Assembly (NCBI GenBank): GCA_021613335.1
Contig: JAJTWR010000278.1
Span: 947,501 to 1,011,500 of the forward strand
DNA length: 64,000 bases
DNA from: Whitmania pigra
Taxonomy: Eukaryota > Annelida > Clitellata > Hirudinida > Haemopidae
Direction: 5' to 3'
A program made the translations under genes and the position numbers. This document shows positions 20,830-32,410 of the stretch, piece by piece. The notes below the pieces were generated by a model that did no database searches, was not told the DNA's origin, and worked only from the letters and a program-made list of their open reading frames with translations. Position 1 is the first letter of the stretch. Each line of letters starts with the position of its first letter.

Positions 20830-20900
20830 TAGCTTATTAGTTCAGAGGACAAGCGTTCCTCCTTCCCTGTCTGAGCTAGGGGTTCGTACCGGGTACCGTA
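20830..20900 (+). mobile_element. tRNA-like SINE head, family 2 (candidate)
   Basis: A box A-like sequence (TAGTTCAGAGGAC, 20838-20850) and a box B-like sequence (GGTTCGTACC, 20881-20890) are 30 bases apart, as in a polymerase III promoter. It does not fold into a clean tRNA by eye. A related pair is at 51196-51264 on the other strand. Confidence 0.42.
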
Positions 20901-21286
20901 CCTGGGAGGAATCAGATTAATAATGTTAAGAAGACACAAATCGATCAAAATTGGATACCAATTTAGTAATGTCGAGGGGGCAATCAATTATCAATATCGC
21001 CCCTGACGTCAAAAACCCTAGCTACGTCTTTGTCAATATAGTATCGGTAGAACAGTCCAAGTCTAGTGAAGATGAATTTCTACTGTAAAACCTGAAAGGA
21101 TTTTTTCAAATACGGAAACTTTGGAGGGTCAAAATGGCGCGCAGCCAAGAAACAACTGGGATATGGAACTACAGTCAGGACGGAAACCATAAGGACACCC
21201 CATTATTTCATAATAACTCTATAAAAAAAAATTTGATTATAGGGAAATTTTAATATGTTATGTATTTATATATTTGTAATTATCTC

Positions 21287-22414
21287 TTAAATTTTCATCA
21301 AAATATGTTCGTGCATTAATTTTAAAATTCCAAAAACGTGATTTCGGGGCGTCCAATAACCATAAAAGGCACTTGCAAAAATCATTAAAAAATGACTAAA
21401 AACTTCGTGACAAAAACAGGAAAAACGTTTATTAATATGAAATAATGTTTCCTTTATTTTCAATAATTTTAAAACATCTATTATCCATTGATTTACGAAT
21501 TTTCTGTCCAGTTCTTTCCAGGCACTCCTAATGGCGTTTTCCAGGTCAGATTTTGTGTGAAACTGCCTTCCATTGTTGTAAACAAATTTTAACAACATTC
21601 CCCAGGCATTTTCTATATGATTTAAGTCAGGGGAACAAGCTGGCCAACTCATAACTTTCAAATTTCTCTTCTGGAAAAATGTCTTTGTCAACTTGGAAGT
21701 GTGGATCGGGGCATTATCTTGCTGTAAAATAAAATTTTCTTTATAATAATCTTTTCCAAAAGGCAACAGATGATCTTCTAAAACTTTGATATAATCCACC
21801 GAAGACTGTCGCCCATCCAGAAAGGCTAATTCAATCAATCCTTCACTGGAAATTCTTCCCCAAATCATCACCGATCCTGCTCCATGATTGCGACTAAAAA
21901 ATGTTTCTTTTTCTAATCTGAGGTCATGCCAGTAGAACTGATGACCATCAGGTCCATCCAGGTTAAATTTCTTCTCATCTGAACAAAATAATATTGCCCC
22001 AACCATCTCTGTTAGAAAGCATGGTTTTGGCCCATTCCACTCTTGCCAACTTGTGATGGTTTTTAAGAGCTGGAATCTTTAATTTTTTTTATATGATAAA
22101 ATAGCACTAGATCTCAAATAACTTAACACTGTACTTTTACAAATTCTGAAATCAAGTTCATTTCTAATTTGATTGGCTGAAAATTTACCTGAAGAAGCCT
22201 TTCTTACCAGGAGTCTCTGCTGACAAATCGTCCGTTATTTTGGTCTTCCATGATTATTTTTTGCACCATATTCCTCAGGAGTCTTTACGTAGTTCCAGAT
22301 GACTGTCTTGGATCGCTTGAGCTCTTTGGCAATTTCCCTGATCGAATAATTTGCTTGACTGAAGGCCTCAATCTGTCCCTTTTCTTTGTCAGACAACATT
22401 TTCCCTCTAGCCAT
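21287..22414 (-). pseudogene. Tc1 transposase (DD34E), disrupted
   Basis: The minus strand starts MARGKMLSDKEKGQIEAFSQ and then IREIAKELKRSKTVIWNYVK, a helix-turn-helix pair. The catalytic residues follow: Asp in FCSDEKKFN, Asp in LQQDNAPIHTS, and Glu in NHIENAWG. There are 34 residues between the second Asp and the Glu, the Tc1 spacing. Stops after GRPK and after YKKN, plus a frame change just upstream of the first catalytic Asp, make it a pseudogene. The catalytic half (21287-22006) is still an open frame of 239 codons. Confidence 0.85.
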
Positions 22415-22455
22415 TTATAAAATAGTAATTTCATAAACTTCACATCATTTTTAAT

Positions 22456-22563
22456 TATTTATTTATTTGATTATAGTCCGTTGCATAACTCAGATGATTT
22501 GGAACATCAATTTTTATTTATTTATTTATTTGATTATAGTCCGTTGCATAACTCAGATGATTT
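22456..22563 (-). mobile_element. Two SINE family 1 tail fragments in tandem
   Basis: The block (TTTA)n-TTGATTATAGTCCGTTGCATAACTCAGATGATTTGGA occurs twice, 58 bases apart. It is the inverted 3' end of the SINE at 30146-30347. The same tail stands alone at 36690-36740 and 44217-44266. It marks the left edge of the insertion nest in the Tc1 element. Confidence 0.65.
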
Positions 22564-22591
22564 GGACTTAGATCAATTTTTAACTTTCTTT

Positions 22592-23057
22592 ACCCTGGAC
22601 AAGTTTAACAACCTTCTTGAGTGGTGTCGAATGGCTTTCAAATCAGCGAAATCCAGAAGTCTTGCCCTAGTCAGGGGAAAAATTCGCGAGGACGTGTTCT
22701 TCGATGTGGCGGAGCAGCAAATCCCTACAGTATCCGAAGAACCGATGAAAAGCCTTGGAAGGGTTTTCGACAAGTCTCTCACCGACGGGAGCATGCGGGA
22801 CGCCATTCTCCAGCAAACCATCAAGGGACTGCAGGCGATTGAGGCGGCACCGCTGCAAGGGCGGTTCAAAGTGTGGTTGCTCCAGTTCGTGCTCCTGCCA
22901 AGACTTCTCTGGCCGTTAACCATCTATGAGATTGGCTTGTCAGTGGTCGAGAAGCTAGAGATGAAAGTTAACCGATACACCAGAAAATGGCTAGGCCTAC
23001 CTCCAGCGCTGTCATCGGTAGCCCTCTACAGCAGGAGCACGAGCCTGCGACTACCAC
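22592..23057 (+). mobile_element. Internal 466-bp fragment of the R2-like element between 34-bp direct repeats
   Basis: This segment is almost identical to 24315-24780 (two differences seen). It encodes the RT thumb region (FNNLLEWCRMAFKSAKSRS). The 34 bases 22558-22591 recur exactly at 23058-23091 on its other side. The fragment has neither the 5' nor the 3' end of the parent element. Confidence 0.85.
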
Positions 23058-23132
23058 TGATTTGGACTTAGATCAATTTTTAACTTTCTTTGGGTTTATA
23101 TATCGATAATATTTGCATAAAGAGCCTTTTGG

Positions 23133-25933
23133 TTGCATAACTATGACAAATTTCAAGTTTTATTGGAAATACGTGGAAACCACCGTCAGTGGAAAGTGGC
23201 CAAAGAAGACGAGAGAGAAGGACTCTCCGTCCTATGGGAGGACGTGAAGAGACGAGTGAGGGACTTGCGCCGCGCTGAAAGAGGGAGACAGAGGAAGTAC
23301 GAGAGGAGGAGAGCTATGAGAAGCTTTTTTAGCGATCCGTACAGATATGGAAGATCGCTACTAGACCCTCCGAAATCGGGAGAACTTTCTGTAGAGCAAG
23401 ACAAGTTGGAAGAACACTTACCCAAAACGTATAGTGACGCCCTCCGCCATGAGTCTCTACAGGAAAGGGTCGACATCCCAGCGGTTCCTCTGCCGACCAG
23501 TCCCTTTTGCTTGGCGGCTCCTTCGTTCGAGGAGGTGAGAGGAGTTGTGAGGAAAGCGAGAAACCGATCAGCGCCAGGGCCCAACGGAGTTCCTTATCTC
23601 CTGTACAAGAGATGTCCCAAGACACTATATCTGCTGCATTCCCTCATTCAGAAAGCGTGGTCGTTGGTCACGGTCGATGATGAGTGGAAAAAGGCAGAGG
23701 GCGTCTACATTCCAAAGGAGAAAGACTCCAATGGTCTGAGTCAATTCAGACCAATATCGCTGTTGAACGTAGAGGGGAAAATATTTTTCTCTATCATGGC
23801 ATCGAGGCTCACGGAGTTCGTGATGTCTAATCAGTACGTGGACATTTCAGTCCAAAAGGGAGGCATTCCAGGTGTACCCGGTTGTATCGAGCATACCTCG
23901 ATGATCTGGGAAGCTATCCAGAGAGCCAAGAGGAACCGGCTGAGTTTGTACGTCGTGTGGTTGGACCTAGCGAATGCATACGAGTCGGTACCACACCAGC
24001 TCCTATGGAAAACATTGGAAGCCCATCATATGCCTTAGCCCGTTATTCACATCCTTCAGGAATACTTTAACGGGTTCATGATGAGGTTTTCCACCAAGAC
24101 GTACACTACGAGGTGGGTGCCTCTGGAGGTTGGTATAGCAATGGGGTGCGCAATTTCTCCTTCCTTATTCGTACTGGCGATGCAGATCCTACAGAAGGCA
24201 GCCGGGTCTCGTACTCCAGAGGCGCACATTGGTAAAGGTGTGCACATGCCTCCAATAAAGGCATTCATGGACGACACCACCCTGATCATGAACAGGAAGA
24301 AGGTTGTCCAAAATACCCTGGACAAGTTTAACAACCTTCTTGAGTGGTGTCGAATGGCTTTCAAATCAGCGAAATCCAGAAGTCTTGCCCTAGTCAGGGG
24401 AAAAATTCGCGAGGACGTGTTCTTCGATGTGGCGGAGCAGCAAATCCCTACAGTATCCGAAGAACCGATGAAAAGCCTTGGAAGGGTTTTCGACAAGTCT
24501 CTCACCGACGGGAGCATGCGGGACGCCATTCTCCAGCAAACCATCAAGGGACTGCAGGCGATTGAGGCGGCACCGCTGCAAGGGCGGTTCAAAGTGTGGT
24601 TGCTCCAGTTCGTGCTCCTGCCAAGACTTCTCTGGTCGTTAACCATCTATGAGATTGGCTTGTCAGTGGTCGAGAAGCTAGAGAGGAAAGTTAACCGATA
24701 CACCAGAAAATGGCTAGGCCTACCTCCAGCGCTGTCATCGGTAGCCCTCTACAGCAGGAGCACGAGCCTGCGACTACCACTAAGGTCCATCGTGGAAGAG
24801 TACAAACTCTTCAAAATAAGAACGCAGTGGATGCTCAACAACTCCGCGGACAGCAGGATCCGTGAAGTCAAGCCACTGCTTAGATCTGGAAGGAAATTCC
24901 GAGCGCAGAAGGAAATCGACGAATCAGTTGCCGAGCTGATGTTTGAGGAAGTGAGAGGTCCTACCCAGACGGACCTCATGCAGTAGGATGGAACCACCTG
25001 CCAAAATGGTCCCAGGCGAGCTCATCAGTCAGAGCCGCCATGATTATCCAGGAAAGGAGGCGAAAAGTGGAACAGGACCGAGTCACGAAGGCAGTTCAAC
25101 AGTCACAGCAGGGTAAGTGGACAACATGGGAAGACGTGATGCAACGATCCCTTAGCTGGAGCGACATGTGGAAAATGTCTCCGCTCCGACTTGCCTACGC
25201 GATAAGGTCAGTGTACGACCAGTTGCCCTCCAGGGACAATTTGCAGAAGTGGGGTATGGTGGAAGACACCGAATGCCGGCTCTACGGCGGTACCGAGACA
25301 CTGCATCACGTGCTCAGCAATTGCACGTATGCCCTTGCCAAGGGTCGGAACACATGGCGACATAACCAGGTCCTTCGAGAAGTGTGCGAAGCCGCAAAAG
25401 CAGCAGTCTCCAAAGCAAACTCGCGTACGATCGCAAATCAGCGAAAGATTTACTTCTTGCGCGAGGGCTTCGCACAGCTCTGCAAAAAGAGATGTCAAAC
25501 CCCCAGGCGAGACATTCTTGCAGAGGCAAACGACTGGACCATCGCAGCCGACCTAGAAGGGATGAGGCACTACCCCCAGGTGATGATAGAAAGTGGCAAG
25601 AGGCCGGATCTAGTGCTCGTGTCGCCGTCGACGGATGCCATCATTCTGGTGGAGCTGACGGTTCCGTGTGAGGACAGGCTGCAATACAGCAATGCGCTCA
25701 AAGCAGACAAGTATGCAGATCTAACGATGGACCTGGAAGCAAGAGGATACCGCACAGACCTCTACCCTATCGAGATTGGCGCAAGGGGCGTGGTCGGCAA
25801 GTCGACTTACGCTTTCCTCACTAAGATCGGATTGTCAAGCCGGGAGAAAACAAAGGCTATGACAAGGATGTCTGAGGCCGCTGAAGCGGCTTCGTTCTGG
25901 ATCTGGCATATGAGAAGTCAGAAAAAGTCTTAA
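23133..25933 (+). pseudogene. R2-like non-LTR retrotransposon ORF: RT plus restriction-like endonuclease
   Basis: A nearly intact ORF, broken by one TAG at 24036-24038 and one frame shift at about 24965-24985. Domains: a basic linker (23240-23330); RT motifs RSAPGPNGVPYLLYK, FRPISLLNVEGKIF, VVWLDLANAYESVPH, IAMGCAISPSLF and an active site FMDDTTL (Met where Ala is usual) near 24270; the thumb; a zinc knuckle with TLHHVLSNCTYA near 25300; RRDILAEANDW; and the endonuclease RPDLVLVS..IILVELTVPCEDR near 25610-25675. The C-terminal nuclease and single-ORF layout fit the R2/R4/NeSL/Hero-type group. The 5' end is truncated near 23133, so N-terminal zinc fingers are not seen. It lies inside the Tc1 element. 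Confidence 0.87.
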
Positions 25934-26741
25934 AAGGTCACTACAGGAAACCGGGGAAAGCCGTCGGTCTCCGGTATGAATGATCCACCGAACGACGGGG
26001 CCAAACCAAATTTCTATCTCCGGCCGCCGCTACAAAGAAATTATAAGGCCCAGTTTGCATATTGTTGTAAACTTGGCAATAAATGTTTAAAATTATATTG
26101 CCGAGAATAATTAGATTTAAATCTAATTATATTTGGGGTAATATTCATTATCTTTTTGTACGTAGTCGTATCTACTTTATGACACACAAAGAGGCCAACA
26201 ACATCTCAGCACAGCTTTCAGTTCTAAAAATACTTCATATCCTTGATGCACTTACCTTCGATTATTCAGTTCAGTTAACTGAATACTTGCTTAATAAACT
26301 TACTCTAAAACTTACTAGTTCCCGGACCCCAGGTTATTTCAATATATTAAGGCGGTGTGAAGAAGCCATTGAGAGCTTTCATGACCGCTGTAGGCAAACT
26401 GGGGTGGAGGCGATCGACATAACAAGGCCAATGAGAGCCCCGCATAGTCGAAGTTTGCAGGCGACAAACAGCATGCGACATGAAGGAGCCATTGAGAACT
26501 TTCGCAGTCGCTTTAGTCCAGGCGTCAGTGACCGGCATAACAAGGCCAACGAGTGCCTTTCAAAGCCGGCGGTAAAAGTTGGGTCCAGCAAGACCAAACC
26601 GACAGGGACATCCGGCTGATCACCGGGTGCGGCCCGCCCCCCGAAAACGTAAAGAGACTCAAAGGGCCGAAACGTTTGAAGGCGGGGGAAACCCCTCTGA
26701 GGATCCCTGTCGGAGCTCCAAGGCGGAGTATCTAGTAACGT
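25934..26741 (+). mobile_element. 3' tail of the R2-like element, interrupted by a solo LTR
   Basis: After the stop, a GC-richer tail runs to about 26741. The copy at 49090-49530 has the same tail order without the LTR. The tail contains two imperfect direct repeats (about 26350-26440 and 26470-26560, each with GCCATTGAGA.CTTTC and CATAACAAGGCCAA). It ends with the block GGGCCGAAACGTTTGAAGG, which recurs alone at 13345 and 20645. Confidence 0.65.
26063..26341 (+). mobile_element. Solo LTR inserted in the R2-like 3' tail
   Basis: This belongs to the same family as 15044-15339: it begins TGTTGTAAACTTGG and ends CCAGGTTATTTCA. ATAT lies on both sides (26059-26062 and 26342-26345). The paralogous tail at 49101-49130 reads straight through this point, so it is a natural empty site. 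Confidence 0.85.
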
Positions 26742-26947
26742 AAGGATGTCATTAACGTTTTCAAGCGGCCATAAAATGCTATTTTGCATATTTTACAAGA
26801 TGTACCCGTTAAATTTCTTTGAAATTTTGCAGGATGTTTTGTCTACCATAAAGAAATATTATATAAAAAATTGAGTAATATTGAACTTATATTTAATGAG
26901 TTATCACAAAAATATGGGGTGTCCTTAAGGTTTCCGTCCGGACTGTA

Positions 26948-27341
26948 TATGTACAGTTTCAAATCACAGTTTAACTCTATCTTTGAAAATTTGAATCATT
27001 AAAATGCTTGAAATGCTAAAAAGACTAATTTCCGGCACTGTCTGTGAACACATTTATTTTGAGAATTTTTAAAATATCTCAATCTCAGTTCAAAGCTAAA
27101 CAAAATTAAGCCAAGACTTTTCGACAACTAAACCACTGGATTGTTATAAGATAGGTCTGGAAACTGATGATCTTTTTCGAGCAGGGATATCTTTGATGCG
27201 CATTTCCAATTTGTCAGCATCAGGTTAAAAGCAGCTCGATTTCTATCCATTGGCTGATGTCATCGACACATTCCCAAATCAGGAACTGGGCGTAGTCTGC
27301 ACAGATACCTGCACTCCATGACCGGCGATGATGTACAGTAT
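26948..27341. other. Gene-free stretch right of the Tc1 element
   Basis: This is the flank of the Tc1 insertion. No coding or repeat signal is seen. Confidence 0.35.
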
Positions 27342-27896
27342 TGTTGTAAACGTGGTTTCGAAATTAATTAAGTTTATAATGCTAATGTAATTAAATTTAT
27401 ATTTAATTATATTTGGTATCTTTTTCGTGCACATAATCTCGCTGTTATTGCTACAGAAAGCATTTCGCTAATAAACTGACTTGACGATCAGCGAGAGTCC
27501 AGACAACTCAGAAGCCCAAATATCCATTTGCAACCTTAAGTACCTCAAATCCTTAAACACTTAACTTCCGTTATTCAGTTCCGTTAACTGAGTACTTGAT
27601 CTATTAGAGCAAGAACTGAATAATAGAAGTATAAGTGTTTAAGGATTGAGGTACTTAAGGATGCAAATGGATATTTGGGCTTCCAAGTTGTCTGGATTCT
27701 CGCTGACTATCAGGTGATTATCGAGAATGCTTTTCTGTAGCAATAATAGATACCACGTGCCCGAAAAAGATGCCAAATATAATGAAATATAAATTTAATT
27801 ATTTTAGCAATATAAATTTAATTGTGTTAGCAATATATATATAATTATTATAGCAATATAAACTTAATTAATTTCCAAAAATCTAAGTTTACAACA
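27342..27896. repeat. Foldback: two inverted, 3'-truncated LTRs of the 15044 family
   Basis: The left arm (27342-27600) and the right arm (about 27612-27896, inverted) both begin TGTTGTAAAC from outside and read inward through GAAGCCCAAATATCCATTTG to TTATTCAGTTC. Both lack the last 40 or so bases of the LTR. The centre has only about 12 unpaired bases, so the 555 bp could form a long hairpin. Confidence 0.85.
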
Positions 27897-30145
27897 ATAT
27901 AGACAGTGTTCAAAAGGAAAGAATCGATCAATGAGGTCAGTTAAACGGATGCTTTAAACCTAAACTGTCAAGCCTGTTGTAAGTCAAATTCTAAATTCGA
28001 TCTCAAATATCTCCGACATTTTACTTCAGTGTTTTATTTATTCAGTGAGTTGAGATTCGCATCGCTGTAAAGCAGATGTTTTCTTTTTGGGAAAACTCCG
28101 GTCATGTTACAGTTCACTGCCGAAAAGTGCTCATGAAAAGTGTCGAATTCGACAGCAAGAATGATGTATCATTAATATTCAAGAAACATCCAAAGATTTC
28201 ATTTTGCTAAACTTTTATGATTATATTCTAGAACTATGAATAATTATGGAACATCAATACGTTTGCGCTTGCTAGCCCTCGAGGATGTATTGAGTCTTTC
28301 AATACTTTGCAGTAAAACACAAATAACATAATAAAATCAAAATACCGAATTATAAGTCATGATTATTTTTGCCAAACTTGTGCAAAGTTGCAGGCTTCCA
28401 TCAATAGTTTCTTGCAACGACGTTGTTACGTTTCATCACTCCTAAAACTGAAGAAATTTCTGTTTTAATAATGCTGTTTGCTTACATTGCATTATCAGAA
28501 AGAGATTGTAAAATATTGATGAATAGCTTATCTATGTCCATATTCTTCCAAAGGTTCGAAAAAAAGATCGTGTTAGAGTGATATTATTATTACATTAACT
28601 TATAGGTCATTTATAATCTGTTAGTGAAACGGTTGACATCGAGAATTTATCCTTTAGAAGTATGACTTGACACCAATTCTTCACAAAAGCGGATTAAGTA
28701 AGGGAGGTTTGAACCGAGAATCCGATGACTATAGAGCATGTCTAGAGCTCATGCATGTACATTGAAAATGAACGGCGTGAGTGTAAGCTTGAGTCTGCTG
28801 ATGGGAAACGATTAAAGTACTACTCGAGCAAAGATCGTTGTTCGTATAGTGCGGAAGAGCTGTAACTTTCTTTGAAGAATTATTCAAATGTAGATTTTAT
28901 TTTAGTATTTCCAAAAAATAACGGGTTTAGTTTGTTAATTTTGATCCAAATCGAGGTAGGTTAATATTTTGTTACTGAAATAAAATTTTGCATGAATAAT
29001 CTGATTGCTGAATAAATAAAGTTTAAAGAACTGCTATTAAAACGTCTATTAAAGACAAAGCATAAAAATTAGAACGTTTCATAAAGATAATTACGATATA
29101 AGGATGCATGAGTTTAAATCCTCTTAGCAAACCGATGATAAATTAAAATGCTAAATTAATAACAAAAGTTCTGCGCCATTTTGGACTTTCCCCTTTTTGG
29201 TGTAGACTAAGGGTGGGAAAACATTTTTTACGGAGTGCCACATTGAAAACTTTATTGTTGTCGGGGAGCCACTTATATAATTTTACTCCAATTACACCGT
29301 ATGAAATAATGACTAAAACTATGTATGTGTCTTTTTATTTCACATTCTCACTGTGTTACGTATAGAGATCGACCGAATATCGTTTTCGTCATTCGTCATT
29401 TGTCATTTAAGGCCTCATTTTGTTTTCTGTCCCATCAGGAAAATTAATTCTTGGTTCATTTTCGAAATTGCTTTGGAAACGATGATTTTCTTAAACGATT
29501 AGGAAACGAATTGTTTCTTTTTTAGTTTTTACAATTCAGTTTTTGTTTACAGAGTTTTTATTGTTCATATATACAGCAGGGGTCGACAAACCCCGGCCTA
29601 GCTACAGTTCTAACGCTCCCTAGATATACCAAGCACCTCTAGCCAAGCTGAAGGCTCATGAATATTCATGAGAAACTTAGTAAGTAGACATCGGATTGAT
29701 TTATAAGTGCAATTAAATAAATTAATAACTACTTGTCGTTAATTTAAGTTATAATTATAATCATATGGCAGATATGTGATCTCGGTCTTTTGCTTTTTCA
29801 GGTGAAAAAAGAGATTTTTGCTTCGTCATTTAGTTGACATATTTAAGTATAACGATTTTTGATGTTAATTGAAACAAAGTAGGAAATTGCTATGCCCGTG
29901 TCTTTTTAAGAAAACTTGACATTTTTGATAGTTAAGGAAGTACAGCGCTCGTGAATCGTTAAATATAAGTTGAATATTACTCAATTTCATACATAACATC
30001 ATTTTATTGCCATTTTGGACTTTTCCCGTTTTGTATACAGACATCCTGTAAACTTCAATTATATTTAATGATTAGAACTTGTAAAATACGCAAAATAGTA
30101 TATTCGTTTTTCCCTATATATAGTGAATAGGTTGTTTAGGAGCAC
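27897..30145. other. AT-rich gene-free region with two hAT-like termini
   Basis: No exon could be supported. At 29207-29275 the sequence AAGGGTGGGAAAAC, then GGAGTGCCACATTG resembles Charlie-type hAT ends, as does 62552. At 29578-29605 CAGGGGTCGACAAACCCCGG is another hAT-like end. Neither has a visible partner or target duplication. Confidence 0.4.
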
Positions 30146-30200
30146 AAGAAGTCCAAATCATCCTAGTTACGCAACGGACTTTAATCAAATAAATAAAAAT
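30146..30200 (+). mobile_element. SINE family 1, 3' tail fragment
   Basis: It reads AAGTCCAAATCATCCTAGTT, then ACGCAACGGACTTTAATC and an AAAT-rich tail. It is the same tail as seen inverted at 22456, 36690 and 44217. Confidence 0.6.
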
Positions 30201-30210
30201 AAAATTAGGA

Positions 30211-30347
30211 GCGCAGAGCTATGCGCCCGCATGGCTTAACGATTAAAGCTGCGCCTCTCACGATGGCAGCGTGGATTCAAACCCCGCTGCGGGAGCACCG
30301 TCCTAATCGTCTAGCTACGCAACGGACGTCAATAAAAAAAACAAAAA
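30211..30347 (+). mobile_element. tRNA-derived SINE, family 1 (fullest copy)
   Basis: The head has a box A-like TGGCTTAACGATTAAAG (30233-30249) and a box B-like GGATTCAAACCCC (30272-30284). Then comes GGAGCACCGTCCTAATCG and a 3' end ACGCAACGGACGTCAATAAA with an A-rich tail. Box spacing and order are those of a polymerase III promoter, so transcription would run to the right. The unpaired acceptor region shows it is not a functional tRNA. Confidence 0.72.
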
Positions 30348-32400
30348 CAAAAAAAACAAACAAACGCACAATGATGCGCATCCTACTTAGCTCCATGAGC
30401 AGGACTGCCGGAGCTATCCTCTACATGCTCACGACCGCGATAAAACTTTGCGTTAATAGCTTCAGCCATCATTACCGGGTAGATATCGACCGGGGTCACA
30501 TTTTTAACCGGGTACAAAATACATGTTTAAATATGAAACTTTCTAACGTATTAACAGTGTAATTTTCTGCTTTTCTTCAACTTCTTAAAAGTATTTGCAA
30601 TGCTAGCATGTAAATTCATTGATGAATACATTTATTTGGCTGTAATTCCATCCTTTCAAGACTCATTTGCATATAGAAAAGTTGTGTAAACACCTTCTTT
30701 AACTAAAGGTTATCAACCTTAATCAAAGTCTCAATGGAAATTCAGACTTTTTGAGTCGTTTAACTTTAGGAAAGAAGGGAAAAGGTCACCTTTTAAAATT
30801 TTACGAAGGTTTGTCCCTTGGAAAAAGCTAAAAAAGGAAAACGATATTCCTGGAATTTTATTGAATTGGTTGATAATTTTTATTGTTTTTTTGAGTCTAT
30901 TAATGAATATTTGTTTATATGATTTGTTTTGGTATTCATTTATTTTCTATTCTTGATTTTTTTTATTAGTCGTTATTTTTTTTTTATAGTTTTGTCCCGT
31001 TATCATTACTAATTTCACAAACAATTTTTCATAACTTTAGTACTATTGAAAATGTTGTTATTTTTTAGTAAAATTTAATAAATTTTATTAATACTTCTAG
31101 TACTATTATAAAAGTTAATATTCAATATAATTAATATTTTTAGTTCTATCATCTTTATCATTGATCGCTATTATTATAACAGTTTCTGCTCCTGATCGAT
31201 TTTGATAATAAAAGTTCAAAATAAAATATGCAAACTGATATCCTATAAATTTCCTTGTTAGGTGTTATTAGTAAAAAAACAAGTACAGATTATTCTTATG
31301 GCGAGAATTGGTTTATATTTACTGATTAAACTGATAATATGTGTGTGCATTTTTTCAATTATTGGAAATTTTATTTTGACATGAGAAGAGCAATAATGCA
31401 TTTTCAATACTTAGACTTATATCCATATCACACACTGAAGATAATAGAGGAACACATTTCTCTGTGCAACTACATTTTCATATATAAAATGACCGTTGGT
31501 GGAGGCAATGTAAAATCAAGCCATGGAAGCCAGCCGATTTTGGTTACCAAACCGCGGCTAGCCAGCTAAACTTCTTTCAAGCCGAGCTGTTTTCCTGAAT
31601 ACCGGCTCCCAGGTCTACTCTAGATCTATGTATCCATGTACTTATTGGACAACACACATTCATCGAGCCTAGAGAAAATTAATAAAATGCTACTGCTCGA
31701 GCGGTTACACTAGAATCAAACTTTAAACAATTTCACTTGGTTATTACAAAAAGGTATATTAATTTTCAAGTAGGTACTTCGAAATTTTGGAGTTGGTAAA
31801 AATTATTCCAATATGAATTTAATCAATCAAACCAGTCAAAAATTTTGAACAAATTTCTAAAACGACATAGCTTTAATTACAAAGCTTTATATATTTGGTG
31901 GCGGCCATTTCAAGTATTGTTTATTTTGATTATAGTTCCTTCAGACGCCTCATTTTGGAGAGCTATTGGATTTCAAACCGATTTTATTGTTACTTGAAAA
32001 GTATTACTATTGATTGTAGTCATAGGCTAGAAGTGGCTAAAGTGGCTACAAGTTTTATTATTACATGCAAGTTACTGAGAAATTTCACCACTTTGGAATT
32101 GCCTTCGAGGGAGGTCTTAAACTATTTATAACGACTCGCATAATCGAATATCTGATGATAAGTTTATTTCTAGGCATAAAATGTGCATAGATATAATTTT
32201 CTTAACTGATCAGCTACACTAAGCAAACTGACTTAGAATGAAATGGTAAGGACTCTTACAATGACCGGGCCTTTAGCTTCAAAATGAAATCAGGCGTTTG
32301 CATTCTTGTAATTGTTTGTAGTTATAAAATAAACTAACGAAGGTTTTTTCATTGTTTGAAACAAGCTTAAATTAAATCACCGTATATTTATTTTTATTCA
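30348..32400. other. AT-rich region upstream of the sFRP gene
   Basis: No exon is supported. The end of the stretch (TTTATTTTTATTCAG at 32387-32401) looks like a 3' splice site just before the sFRP start codon. An upstream 5' UTR exon of that gene may therefore lie here, possibly near 31900, but it cannot be placed. Confidence 0.4.
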
Positions 32401-32410
32401 GATATCGATT

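Larger units (their letters stand above)
21172..26945 (-). mobile_element. Tc1-type transposon split by a nest of later insertions
   Basis: The left TIR (CAGTCAGGACGGAAACC, then TAAGGACACCCCAT) at 21172-21230 matches the inverted right TIR (CAGTCCGGACGGAAACC, then TAAGGACACCCCAT) at 26890-26945. TA lies on both outer sides (21170-21171 and 26946-26947). The Tc1 itself is about 1.5 kb: transposase at 21287-22414 and right arm at about 26742-26945. The intervening 4.3 kb holds SINE tails and R2-like sequence. Confidence 0.88.

Noticed and set aside
31895..32131. 78-codon ORF upstream of sFRP
   Set aside because: Nothing in the translation resembles a protein family; it is more likely 5' UTR or intergenic.
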